Below, in pieces: positions 1 to 8,020 of a stretch of 36,453 bases of DNA. The stretch's first letter is position 1. The number at the start of each line of letters is the position of its first letter. Under the pieces are notes generated by a model. The model ran no database searches and was not told the DNA's origin. It was given only the letters and a program-made list of their open reading frames with translations. Position numbers and translations under genes: made by a program. Origin of the DNA: a bacterium (GTDB lineage Bacteria; Actinomycetota; Thermoleophilia; Solirubrobacterales; Solirubrobacteraceae). The DNA is taken from NCBI GenBank assembly GCA_021323635.1, contig JAJPKQ010000016.1:1-36453 (forward strand), in the 5' to 3' direction.

Positions 1-133
1 CGGCTCAGCCCTCCGGGCTTCGCCTCCACGACCAGTGCCCAGCGAGATCCCTGTCCAGGGTGAGACGCATGTCTCGACTCACCAGAGACCTATCACCTGG
101 GACATATTGTCCAGTATCAGCACATAGTCGACA

Positions 134-1376
134 GATGTGTCAGTACATCGGAGACAACGAACAAAGGAGTCTCCGATGTCCAAAGCGCGCTACCTGGTCG
201 AGGCGCATCTGCTGGAGGGCCGCCCTGTGGCCGAGCTGGCGCTGGCCCATGGTGTTCATCGCAGCTGGATCTACAAGCTCCTCGAGCGCTACCGCCAAGG
301 CGGCCTGCAGGCGCTCGAGCCACGATCGCGCGCTCCGCGCTCCTGTCCCCATCAGATCGACCAGGAGCGCTCGGGCAGGATCGTCTCGCTGCGCCTGCAG
401 CTGAGCGCTCAGGGCCTTGACGCGGGCGCCCAGACGATCGCCTACCACCTGCGCGCCGAGGGGCTTGACCCGCCTAGCCTTGCCACGATCTGGCGCATCT
501 TGCGCCGGGAAGGGCTTGTGCGCCCCCAGCCGCGCAAGCGCCCACGCTCGAGCCTTCAGCGCTTCTGTGCCGAGCTTCCCAACGAGCTCTGGCAGGTCGA
601 CATCACGCACTGGAAGCTCGGCGATGGCAAGGACGTGGAGATCATCAACATCATCGATGACCATTCGCGCCTGCTTGTGCTCTCTGAGGCGCGCTCGGTG
701 CACAAGGCCACAGACGTCGTCGCGGCCTTCCATCGCGCCTGCCGACTGCACGGGACTCCAGCGTCGCTGCTCTCCGACAACGGGGCGGTCTTCACCGGCG
801 CCTACCGTGGCGGCAAGGTGCTGCTGGAGTCCGAGCTGGAGCGCTTGGGCGTGCTGTTCAAGAACTCAAGGCCCTATCACCCGCAGACCTGCGGGAAGGT
901 CGAGCGTCTGCATCAGACGCTCAAGCGCTACCTGGCCTGCCAGACGCAGGCGCAGAGCCTCTGCCGGCTGCAGGGGCAGCTTGATGCCTTCCTGCGCTAC
1001 TACAACCGCATCCGCCCACATCGCGGTGTTTTGGGTCAAACGCCCTTGCAGGCCTACAGTGCGCGAGTGAAGGCTCGCCCGGCGCCCACGCTCGGCGCTC
1101 CTCACTTCCGGGTGCGCTCTGACCGGGTCGATGCAAACGGCAAGGTCACCCTTCGCTACGGCAGCCGGCTGCACCACATCGGGCTCGGACGCGCGCACAA
1201 GGGGAAGGCCATCCGGCTGCTCATCGCCGAGCGGGCGATCCGTGTGGTTGACCTCGACGGGCAGCTGATTCGCGAGCTGACGCTGGACCCCGAGCGCGAC
1301 TACCAGGGGCGCTCGCGGGAATGATCGACTTGTCTAGCATCTACCGAGACATCTGTCTCCGATGTCCCGAGACATC
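134..1376 (+). mobile_element. IS481-like insertion sequence
   Basis: An intact transposase gene is bracketed by an imperfect 23-bp inverted repeat, 134-156 against 1354-1376 (20 of 23 positions match, including a perfect 12-bp core at 145-156 and 1354-1365). This gives an element of about 1.24 kb, normal for the IS481 family. The ends are not certain. The 13-mer CCTGGGACATATT at 96-108 recurs inverted at 1491-1503 and could be an outer terminal repeat, and ATCACCTGGGACATAT occurs in direct orientation at 92-107 and 1379-1394. These repeats may be transposase-binding sites or older element ends. No clean target duplication is visible. The element sits just upstream of a broken integrase gene. 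Confidence 0.7.
176..1324 (+). CDS. IS481-family DDE transposase
   Basis: The 382-residue protein would cut and join the ends of the surrounding insertion sequence. The start is taken at ATG 176 because an AAAGGAG ribosome-binding site lies at 163-169; an in-frame start at 137 would lie inside the left terminal repeat. Residues 1-50 form a helix-turn-helix (AHGVHRSWIYKLLERYR). The integrase-like catalytic core follows, with Asp142 in WQVDITHW, Asp201 in LLSDNG and Glu243 in GKVERLHQTL, which is the complete DDE triad in the usual IS481/IS3 order. The length is normal for the family and no lesion is seen, so the element may still be active. The gene has no partner frame, as expected for IS481. 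Confidence 0.93.
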   Translation: MSKARYLVEAHLLEGRPVAELALAHGVHRSWIYKLLERYRQGGLQALEPRSRAPRSCPHQIDQERSGRIVSLRLQLSAQGLDAGAQTIAYHLRAEGLDPPSLATIWRILRREGLVRPQPRKRPRSSLQRFCAELPNELWQVDITHWKLGDGKDVEIINIIDDHSRLLVLSEARSVHKATDVVAAFHRACRLHGTPASLLSDNGAVFTGAYRGGKVLLESELERLGVLFKNSRPYHPQTCGKVERLHQTLKRYLACQTQAQSLCRLQGQLDAFLRYYNRIRPHRGVLGQTPLQAYSARVKARPAPTLGAPHFRVRSDRVDANGKVTLRYGSRLHHIGLGRAHKGKAIRLLIAERAIRVVDLDGQLIRELTLDPERDYQGRSRE

Positions 1377-1428
1377 ACATCACCTGGGACATATGTCTTG
1401 AACCCACACACCCGCGTCGGCTCTCAGG

Positions 1429-1456
1429 AATCCCTGCATAGCGGGGATTTTCGTTT
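1429..1456 (+). terminator. Rho-independent terminator-like hairpin
   Basis: A 9-bp stem (1429-1437 with 1441-1449, one G-T pair) with a 3-base loop is followed by TTCGTTT. It lies downstream of the IS481 transposase and before the integrase remnant and could stop transcription leaving the insertion sequence. It could also belong to the older flank. Confidence 0.5.
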
Positions 1457-1610
1457 AGGTTGGCACCTTGGCCAGGCGAAATATGTCCCGAATATGTCCC
1501 AGGATGGCGGCAGACTTGGTATGTGGCAACCGCCTCCAGAAAGTCCGTTTCGACCCCCAAACGGGGCCGGCCAGCACGCCCATCAGACCGGTCCACTGAG
1601 GCCGCCCAGC

Positions 1611-2776
1611 GGGCACGTCTTCAGGGCCGATCGCCGGCGCGGCCCGGTCTGATACGCGAAGTACCGACTGCCTGACGGTCGCCAGGTTCAACGCAAGCTC
1701 GGGCCGGCGTGGAGCGAGCGGGGGAGGCCGCCCTCCGGGTACTTCACGAAGCGCACCGCCGAGGACTGGCTGCGCGGGGTACTCGATCAGGCGCGCCGGG
1801 GCACCCTGCCCGGCATGGTGCGGACGGGCCTGACCTTCGACGAGGCGGCCGACGAGTACCTGCGCCAGGTCGAGCACGACCGTGGGCGCAAGCCCTCGAC
1901 AGTCGCCGGCTACGGCTGGATCGTCGACGGCCAGCTGCGACCAGCCTTCGGCTCCATGCAGCTGGAGGCGGTCACGCCCGCGCACCTGAAGGCATGGAGT
2001 GGGGGCCTCGACCTGGCGCCGGCGAGCAGACGCAAGGCGCTCGTCATCCTGCATGGGATCTTCGAGCGGGCGCGGAAGACCTACGGCCTGCCGGGCAACC
2101 ACCTGGCCGACGTCGAGAAGCCGCAGCAGGAGCGCAGCGGCGATATCGAGATCTTCTCGTCCGAGGGGTCTAGGCGCTTGTGCGAGCGGCCAGCGATGAT
2201 CGGGACGCAGCCATGTACCTGACCGCGGCGGTCACGGGACTGCGGATGGGGGAGCTGTTTGCCTTGCGCTGGCGCGACGTGGACTTTCGCGGCTTGGTTG
2301 TGCGTGTGCGCGCGAGCTACGCGGTTGGCTCGTTGACGACGCCGAAGTCAGGCGAGGTGTGCACTGTGCCGCTTGCGCCCGAGGTCGCGCGTGTGCTCAA
2401 GAAGCTCACCAAGCGCGAGCACTTCACTGGCGAGGACGAATTGGTGTTCGTCGGGAATGCGGGAGGGCACTTCGATGGCTCAGCGATGCGGCGTCGAAAC
2501 AATAGCGCTCTGCGGCGCGCCGCGGCGCGGCCGCTGCGCTTCCACGACCTGCGCCAAACCATTGGATCGCGCATGATCGCCAAGGCGGACATCCGCCGGG
2601 TGCAGGAGTGGATGGGACATGCGGACATCCAGACCACAATGCGAGACCTGCACTACGCGCCGCACGAGGAGGAGGCGCGCCTGGTGGCTGAGGCGTTCGC
2701 GGTACAGGGGAGAGCCGCGGGAAGGCGGCGAGCGGCAAGCAAGCCGGCGCGATCGATGCTGGGGAGCCGCACGTGA
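1611..2776 (+). pseudogene. Decayed tyrosine site-specific integrase
   Basis: This is the remnant of an actinobacterial phage/ICE-type tyrosine recombinase, split over two frames. The N-terminal part reads GHVFRADRRRGPV, then a TGA at 1650-1652 where family members have Trp (V-W-YAKYRLPDGRQ), then continues open through the arm-binding and SAM-like core-binding domains to about 2164. One base is missing near 2164-2171 and a TAG at 2171-2173 stands where Trp is expected in the EEVWALV stretch. The catalytic domain then continues in the other frame from 2174, with Arg (TGLRMGEL, 2243-2245), HDLR (2543-2554) and Tyr in LHYAP (2654-2656). The usual HDLRHT reads HDLRQT. No single frame gives an active enzyme. 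The reconstruction rests on remembered family sequence. Confidence 0.85.
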
Positions 2777-3174
2777 GCAATTTCCAGGCCGTGTACTACC
2801 GGGATCGGTCGGGCCGCGAGCCGGTGCGTCGGTTCATCGACAGGCTCGCTGAGGACATTCAGGCGGCGCTGGAGAACCAGATCGACCGGCTCAACCTGCT
2901 CAGCGACGCCATGCCGCATCTACCGTTCCCGCACTCCTCGCAGGTGGATGGCGAGCTGCGCGAGCTTCGCTGCCACTTCGGCCGCCAGCACTACCGCGTG
3001 CTCTACGCCCGGTCCGGACGTCTGCTGGTCCTGCTGCACGTCTTCTCCAAGCGCACTGCGAAGATCGATCCGCGCGACATAGCGGTGGCACGCGAGCGAT
3101 GGGACGACTTCAAGGCGCGCATGGACGCCAAACCGCGCGTGCCACCCCGTGCCGCCGGTCACGACGCGCCCTGA
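2773..3174 (+). CDS. RelE/HigB-family toxin (Gp49-like)
   Basis: The 133-residue protein resembles the phage Gp49/HigB branch of the RelE superfamily, mRNA-cleaving toxins that act in the ribosome. The diagnostic C-terminal half is present at about residues 55-105: ELRELRCHFGRQHYRVLYAR, then LLVLLHVFSKRTAKIDPRDI and AVARERWDDF, matching the family pattern of a basic core followed by a hydrophobic strand and a K-rich turn. The start is GTG 2773, which overlaps the stop of the integrase frame as GTGA, so it was probably translated by coupling to the integrase. An XRE-type antitoxin gene follows after 61 bases. The toxin-first order is that of higBA systems. Exact RNA target unknown. Confidence 0.8.
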   Translation: MSNFQAVYYRDRSGREPVRRFIDRLAEDIQAALENQIDRLNLLSDAMPHLPFPHSSQVDGELRELRCHFGRQHYRVLYARSGRLLVLLHVFSKRTAKIDPRDIAVARERWDDFKARMDAKPRVPPRAAGHDAP

Positions 3175-3199
3175 CCGTCCCGGAGCGAGTTCGCACTTC

Positions 3200-3208
3200 T
3201 GCTAACAT
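3200..3208 (+). promoter_or_regulatory. Possible extended -10 for the antitoxin gene
   Basis: TGCTAACAT sits in the toxin-antitoxin gap about 27 bases before the antitoxin ATG and resembles an extended -10 element (TGnTATAAT). No good -35 is visible. A private antitoxin promoter would let it be made in excess of toxin, as in some higBA loci. Weak evidence. Confidence 0.3.
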
Positions 3209-3235
3209 CGGCGCACCAAAGCGAGGCGAGTGACC

Positions 3236-3577
3236 ATGGCGAAGAACCACAGCCCAATCGGAACCAGCGTCAGCGAGCACATCGAGGGCAAGCTGGCGCG
3301 CAGCAAGCGCTACCGCGAGGCCCACGCGCGTCTTGAGCCCTTTGAGCAGATCGCTCGCATTGCGATCATGCGCCGCGCCCATTTGGGTCTCTCTCAGCAG
3401 CAGGTTGCTGAGCGCATGGGGACGACCACATCCGTGATCTCGCGCATCGAGAGCGGGCAGCACCGCACTAGCACCGAGACGCTGCGGCGCCTGGCCGAGG
3501 CGCTGGAGGGTCATGCGTTGCTTGGGTTTGAGTTCAACGGGACGGGGAAACCGACCCGCGAGCTAGTGGCGCTCTAA
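3236..3577 (+). CDS. XRE-family antitoxin (HigA-like)
   Basis: The 113-residue protein should neutralise the upstream HigB-like toxin and repress the pair. A helix-turn-helix of the XRE/Cro type spans about residues 42-92 (LGLSQQQVAERMGTTTSVIS, then RIESGQHRTSTETLRRLAEAL). The N-terminal 40 residues are helical and charged. ATG 3236 is preferred over the in-frame GTG at 3230 because a purine-rich GCGAGGCGAG lies just upstream. The stop codon (3575-3577) abuts the stop codon of the opposite-strand PIN gene with no spacer. Membership of the HigA group is inferred from order and partner. Confidence 0.82.
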   Translation: MAKNHSPIGTSVSEHIEGKLARSKRYREAHARLEPFEQIARIAIMRRAHLGLSQQQVAERMGTTTSVISRIESGQHRTSTETLRRLAEALEGHALLGFEFNGTGKPTRELVAL

Positions 3578-4855
3578 CTACCAGCGGGCGCTGTCCGCCC
3601 CAGCCGGCAGCTGAACCTGGGCCTCAAGAGGAGTCGACTCGGTTCTCCGAAGACGAAGGACCGACGGCACGTGCCCGAGCTGCCACCTACCGCGGTAGGG
3701 CTCGTCGAAACATGCAAGGCGGCGAAGAGTCTCGCGAACCAGATGCTCGCCTTGGCCGACGCCGGTGTCTGGCAGTGCCTTGGCGAGCTCCTCGGCGGAG
3801 AGCGGAGTGGCCGATGAGCGCGCAAGGCCATGGATGCATGCTCTTGCGAGGACCATGCGTTTCTCGTTCCTCAGGGCGAGTTCGTGCCAACTAGGGACGG
3901 TAGGGGCAGCTCGCTGAAACCGCGTGTAGGCGATCTCGTGCAGCACCAAGGCGTAGCCGAACGCGTTGACTACGTGGCCGAACGCCGAGCCGATTTTGCT
4001 GCGTGTCTCTGCGGGCACCTGAGCGCCCAGGACCACTCCCAGAATCCCGAGGGCGATGATCAAGAAGGGCGAGAAGGTATCCGCAAGCCAACGGCCGAGC
4101 TGAAAAAGCGCGGCGCCGGCGAGTGTCGGCAGCATCGAAAAGCCAAACATGAAGCTGCTTAGCTCGGCGGCGTCGCCCCCGGCCATGAGCACCTCCAGCC
4201 ATGCCCGATGCCCATCGACGTTGAACTCCGGCCCGTAGACCGCGCAAAGAGCGTCGCAGTCTTCGCTCAGGAAGAACGCTCTCAACGCAAGAGCCAGGAC
4301 AGCAGACGGTACGTCGTCGCAATCCCTATCGGCGAGCTCTGAGATTCGCAGGATCTCCGCTGGGGCGAGGACCTCGAACGGGATGTCTTCATCGCCGACC
4401 TCGTGGATCAAAGGCAGATAGCTGGTGATCCATCGCTTGAGAAAGTCATCGAGCGAGACATCGCCAGCTTCGGTCGTCCATCTTCTGGCGTGCTCGAAGA
4501 CCTCCCCCACCACGTGCGTTGCGCAGTAGATGCGCAGTGCTCCGGCGTTCGCTGCATTCACGAGCGTTGTTCGGCAGCCGTGTCGGCATGAGTAGATGAT
4601 GTCGTTGCGAAGCGTGTTCGCGTCCGCAACGATCGGGGGCACGCCGTGCCCGAGCATGCGCCCGGAAAGCGGCGAGGGCGGGAATGCTCCTTGCTCGTCG
4701 GGAAGCTTGATGGGCGCTGCGGCATTACGCGCGTGAGCCCCCTCGAGCATTTTACGAATTTGATCGACCATGGGATGGCTCTGGTCCAGCCGCGTCATGT
4801 CCGGCGGGTAGGCGGTGCCCCGTTCAGGGGCGGCATCGGGTGTCGAATACGACAT
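3578..4855 (-). CDS. PIN-domain protein with membrane hairpin and C-terminal helical domain
   Basis: The start is taken at ATG 4855 (425 residues); ATG 4798 is an alternative and neither has a strong ribosome-binding site. The frame stays open upstream to 5431, but that part reads like noise. Residues about 72-205 look like a PIN nuclease fold: VADANTL (Asp78), GEVFEH (Glu118), DRDCDDVPSAVLALAL (Asp178/180/181) and LSEDCDAL (Asp199/201) supply the acidic metal-binding residues in order. Two hydrophobic stretches follow at about 241-256 and 262-279, a probable membrane hairpin. Residues about 325-396 are helical and basic and could be a winged helix. PIN domains cleave RNA. No adjacent antitoxin is seen for it. 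Family not recognised by name; function unknown. Confidence 0.65.
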   Translation of the reverse strand: MSYSTPDAAPERGTAYPPDMTRLDQSHPMVDQIRKMLEGAHARNAAAPIKLPDEQGAFPPSPLSGRMLGHGVPPIVADANTLRNDIIYSCRHGCRTTLVNAANAGALRIYCATHVVGEVFEHARRWTTEAGDVSLDDFLKRWITSYLPLIHEVGDEDIPFEVLAPAEILRISELADRDCDDVPSAVLALALRAFFLSEDCDALCAVYGPEFNVDGHRAWLEVLMAGGDAAELSSFMFGFSMLPTLAGAALFQLGRWLADTFSPFLIIALGILGVVLGAQVPAETRSKIGSAFGHVVNAFGYALVLHEIAYTRFQRAAPTVPSWHELALRNEKRMVLARACIHGLARSSATPLSAEELAKALPDTGVGQGEHLVRETLRRLACFDEPYRGRWQLGHVPSVLRLRRTESTPLEAQVQLPAGADSARW

Positions 4856-5105
4856 CTGGTCATCATTGCAATGCCATCGGGGACGCCCCGAAACTCCGTG
4901 ACTTGGGTCTGATTGGCGACGGAGAAGGCCGCGCCTACCAGCGAGAGCATGCCGACTTCGATCTCTTGCCGATGGCACGCACGAGCGACCCGGGCGCGCC
5001 AAGATCGATGTTGTGGTCGACGTCTGGACGCAGGACTGCGTCTTTGCCCCGATCCACCGATTCCCTCCGACGCTGACCGAACAGCGACCTCCTGGAAGGG
5101 CTTGA

Positions 5106-5430
5106 ATGCGGCTGTTTGGACCAGCCGCGGCCGGAGCGCAGGAGGTCACCTTCACGGCGCACGATGACGAGGCGCTCGGAGTGGACGCTCCGCGGGTGAA
5201 GCTCGACGACACGCGCGCCGTCTCCGACGCGGGGGTCATGTTGGTCGGAACGCTGGCAAATCGTCTCGGGATCGAGGAGCTTGCAGGGCAGCTGGTCCGG
5301 CTGCGAGACGAGCGCCCCGGCGCGGCGAGCGGGGGACGCAGGGTGATGGCGCTGCTGTTCGCGATGGTGCTGGGCGCCGACTGCATCGATGACACAGAGG
5401 CTCTGCGCTCGGGGCGCACGCGCCCTCTCA
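5106..5430 (+). pseudogene. Truncated IS1380-family transposase
   Basis: Only the N-terminal ~105 residues remain. Features typical of one IS1380 subgroup are FTAHDDEALGVDAPRVKLDD, then VSDAGVMLVGTLANRLGIEE, GRRVMALLFAMVLGADCIDD and LRSGRT. After that the frame runs into unrelated sequence and stops, and the catalytic region of a roughly 450-residue transposase is missing. The start ATG 5106 has a GGAAGGG upstream. The break lies just beyond the 3' end of the P450 gene on the other strand, so the fragment marks an old insertion or deletion junction. Bases 4856-5105 between this remnant and the PIN gene hold no gene I can support. Confidence 0.75.
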
Positions 5431-5454
5431 ACCGCCGAGACGATTGTTCTTTGA

Positions 5455-6909
5455 CTAGCGGGCGCCCTCAAGGGATCGCCGCGCGCTATCCCCGCAAGGG
5501 CGACGATCAGCGCCGTGCTCGCTGTCCCCTGCTCCGATCGGGCGCGACCTGACGATCACGCGCGTGCCGTTGCGCGGCGCCAGCGTCACGTTTCTGCGCT
5601 GCGGGGACTCGGGCTTTGCGCTTGCGGGAGCAAGCTCAAGCGCGGCGAAGATCGTCGCCAGCACGGCTCGCATCTCCATCTCCGCAAAGGAGGCGCCCAG
5701 GCAGCGGCGCACGCCGCCGCCGAAGGGAATCCAGCCGTAGGTGGAAGGAGCGCTCGCAAGGAAGCGCTCCGGGCGAAACGCCGTGGCTTCGGGATAGAGG
5801 TCCTCGCGCATGTGCACAAGCCAGATCGCCGGCGACACATCGGACCCAGCGGGCAGATGGAGGCCGCCCGCATCGAGGTCTGCCGCAAGCCTGCGACCGG
5901 CCAGCGGGACGACTGGGCGCAGGCGCAGCCCCTCGCTCACGACCGCCCGCAGGTAGCGCTCGGCGCTCGACTGCGCCTGCTCGTCGCCGGGCCGCTCAGC
6001 GGCGTTGCGCAGCTCGCCGCGCAACCGAGTGAGCGCGGGCGGGCTGTGCAGCAGGAGGTCGATCGTCCAGGCAAGCGCGGTGGCTGTCGTCTCGTGGCCG
6101 GCGAGCAGCAGCGTCAGCAGCTGGTCGCGCAGCTCGGAGTCGGGCAGGGGTTCGCCCTGCTCGTCGCGTGCGAGCATCAGCAGCGAGAGGATGTCCGCGC
6201 GCTGATCGAGGTCGGAGCGCTTGCGCCGATCCGCGATCTCGGCAAAGATCAGCTGGTCGATCTGGCGGCGGATCGCAAGCACGGGAGCAAGCGGGTCCCG
6301 CCTGGGGCTCCGACGCGCAAGCAGCACGCGCAGCTGCAGGCGCACGCTTGCGCTTACGGCAAGGAGCGCTCGCAAGAGCTCGCGCAAGTTGGCGGCGCGC
6401 TGCGCTTCCCGCCGATCGTCTGTCTGCTTCTCATCAAGCCCGAAGACCGCGCGCAGGATCACCTCGAGCGTCAGCGCCTGCATGCGCGGATGGACCGCAA
6501 AGGCACGCCCGATCGGCCAGCGCGCGATCTCAGCGCTTGCGATCTCGCGCATCAGCGGCTCATAGGCGCGCATGCGCTCGCCGTGGAAGGGCGGCAGCAT
6601 GATCCGCCGGCGGGCGATGTGCTCCTCCCCCTCGAGCAGCAGCAGCGAGCGCTCGCCCAAGACCGGCTGCAGCGAGATCGTCCGTCCGGGCGGCAGGCCG
6701 TGGGCTGGCTCGGTGTAGAGGGCGCGGATGGCTTCTGGATCGGAGATCAGGGTCATCGGCCGAGTGAAGCCAATGAAGCGCAGGCTGAAGGCATCGCCGT
6801 AGCGCGCTCTGCAGCGTGCCATCAGCGACAGCGGCCTGGTAAGCCACCAGGCGGTCTGGATCGCCGGCGGCAGCCTCAGCGCGGGTGGCGTCAGCGCTTG
6901 CTCGACCAT
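5455..6909 (-). CDS. Cytochrome P450
   Basis: This is a heme-thiolate monooxygenase of 484 residues, soluble, substrate unknown. All core motifs are present: the oxygen-activating I-helix AGHETT at 270-275, the K-helix EGLR at 326-329, PERF at 380-383, and the heme loop PFGGGVRRCLG at 395-405 with axial ligand Cys403. ATG 6909 is the first start after the upstream gene. The last ~25 residues after RVIVRSRP (about 453) are not P450-like and end close to the IS1380 fragment, so the natural C-terminus may have been replaced. The gene lies 28 bases after a secreted-protein gene on the same strand and may share its transcript. No ferredoxin or reductase gene is nearby. Confidence 0.95.
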   Translation of the reverse strand: MVEQALTPPALRLPPAIQTAWWLTRPLSLMARCRARYGDAFSLRFIGFTRPMTLISDPEAIRALYTEPAHGLPPGRTISLQPVLGERSLLLLEGEEHIARRRIMLPPFHGERMRAYEPLMREIASAEIARWPIGRAFAVHPRMQALTLEVILRAVFGLDEKQTDDRREAQRAANLRELLRALLAVSASVRLQLRVLLARRSPRRDPLAPVLAIRRQIDQLIFAEIADRRKRSDLDQRADILSLLMLARDEQGEPLPDSELRDQLLTLLLAGHETTATALAWTIDLLLHSPPALTRLRGELRNAAERPGDEQAQSSAERYLRAVVSEGLRLRPVVPLAGRRLAADLDAGGLHLPAGSDVSPAIWLVHMREDLYPEATAFRPERFLASAPSTYGWIPFGGGVRRCLGASFAEMEMRAVLATIFAALELAPASAKPESPQRRNVTLAPRNGTRVIVRSRPIGAGDSEHGADRRPCGDSARRSLEGAR

Positions 6910-6937
6910 CGAGAAGATTGTGCGCCCTCCGAGCGCG

Positions 6938-7912
6938 CTAGCGCTGCAGGAGCATCGAGCGTGCCACGCGCAGCGTCGCGCTGCTCCCGCTCGCCTTTGC
7001 AGTCGCGCTGATCTGCAGCCGCACGCGCTTGCGGTGGGCGAGGAGCGCGCGCAGGCGCCGGAGCGCTGCTCCGCGGAAGCGGCAGGTGATGTGCAGGTGA
7101 CCGCCGCCGCTGTCGGCGACCTTGAAGTGTCGCGGCCCGCAGCGCACGATCTTCAGCAGGCTTTGCTTTCTGTGCGGGCCTAGCAGCCAGCCCTGGGCGC
7201 TTGTCTGGCCCGAGCAGGCGACCGTGCAGTCGATGAGGTAGGCGAGCGCCGTGCCGCGCAGGTGGATCAGCTTCGCGGCGGTGATGCCGATCCGGGCGCT
7301 CAGGCCCGAGCCCGTCTTCGCGCCGGCCGACCAGGATGTCCTCGATCCGCTGGTGGGCGCTGAGCCCGATGGCGGCGCTTCCTGGGCCGGCGGCGGTTCA
7401 GGTGTGGCTGCGGGCGGCAGCACAACCAGGGTGTGGGCCTTTTCATGGAGCGAGGTGGTGTAGAAGGTGCGTTCTTCGCCGCCGCAGGAGGGCAGGGCGC
7501 GCTTGAAGGAGGCGATCCAGTACACCGTCCCTTCGCTCGCCGCGGCGCGCGTTGAGACGAAGACGTACTTGGTTGCGTTTTCGCCGTGCTCTGCGCTGCC
7601 CGTCCCCTGGTCGATGTCCGGATGCGGGGTCTTTTCTTCGGAGGAGGCGACATAGAAGGTGAGCGGCCATTCTGATTCCGCTTCGAAGCTGACGGAGGAG
7701 CCGCGCGCCACTTCCGCGCCGGTTTCCGGCTTTGCCTGCTTGCCGATCGCGTACGCCGCAAGTTCGTAGATGAGCTTTTCGGCTTCGCAGCTGCTGGAGG
7801 GCGAGGATGTCGTCCCTTCGGCATGCGCAGCGAGGCTCGGGCCAAGGGGCGCGGCGATCGTGGCGACGGCGCCGAGCGCAAGCAGCCCCCTCCTCAACCT
7901 GACCGTCCTCAC
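6938..7912 (-). CDS. Secreted protein of unknown function
   Basis: The chosen start is GTG 7912, giving 324 residues with a good signal peptide (VRTVRLRRGLLALGAVATIA, cleavage likely after AAHA). An in-frame ATG at 7975 would add 21 Ala/Arg-rich residues ahead of the signal and looks wrong. The mature part has a first domain with paired cysteines, a Pro/Ser/Ala linker at about residues 178-210, and a C-terminal domain of about 110 residues with several cysteines and a strongly basic RLRALLAHRKRVRL segment, as in many Thermoleophilia exported proteins. I do not recognise the family. A TACAAT box ends 7 bases before the GTG, so the mRNA may be leaderless. Confidence 0.65.
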   Translation of the reverse strand: MRTVRLRRGLLALGAVATIAAPLGPSLAAHAEGTTSSPSSSCEAEKLIYELAAYAIGKQAKPETGAEVARGSSVSFEAESEWPLTFYVASSEEKTPHPDIDQGTGSAEHGENATKYVFVSTRAAASEGTVYWIASFKRALPSCGGEERTFYTTSLHEKAHTLVVLPPAATPEPPPAQEAPPSGSAPTSGSRTSWSAGAKTGSGLSARIGITAAKLIHLRGTALAYLIDCTVACSGQTSAQGWLLGPHRKQSLLKIVRCGPRHFKVADSGGGHLHITCRFRGAALRRLRALLAHRKRVRLQISATAKASGSSATLRVARSMLLQR

Positions 7913-7919
7913 AGCTGCG

Positions 7920-7925
7920 ATTGTA
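7920..7925 (-). promoter_or_regulatory. Possible -10 box for a leaderless transcript
   Basis: On the minus strand TACAAT (five of six to TATAAT) ends seven bases before GTG 7912. Transcription starting at the usual distance would begin at or next to the start codon. No convincing -35 is visible in the very GC-rich upstream sequence. Confidence 0.4.
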
Positions 7926-8020
7926 GAGGCCCGCTGCGCCGCTCGCGCCGCAGCGCGGGCGCGCGCCGCCTGCAAGGTGAGCCCGCCAGCGCTCCGGCTG
8001 AGCGCGGGCGAGCGTTGCGG

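Noticed and set aside
92-1394. The 16-bp direct repeat as a target-site duplication of the insertion sequence
   Set aside because: The copies lie 26 bases outside the left inverted repeat but only two outside the right one, and are longer than usual IS481 duplications, so they more likely belong to the repeat array.
4856-5431. Upstream extension of the PIN-protein frame by 192 residues
   Set aside because: The extension is low-complexity Ser/Arg/Pro sequence antisense to the IS1380 remnant and shows no domain; ATG 4855 or 4798 fits better.
5515-7011. 498-residue open frame on the plus strand opposite the P450
   Set aside because: It is the antisense shadow of a clear P450 gene in GC-rich DNA; its composition (Gln/Arg/Ala-rich, no motif) is typical of such shadows.
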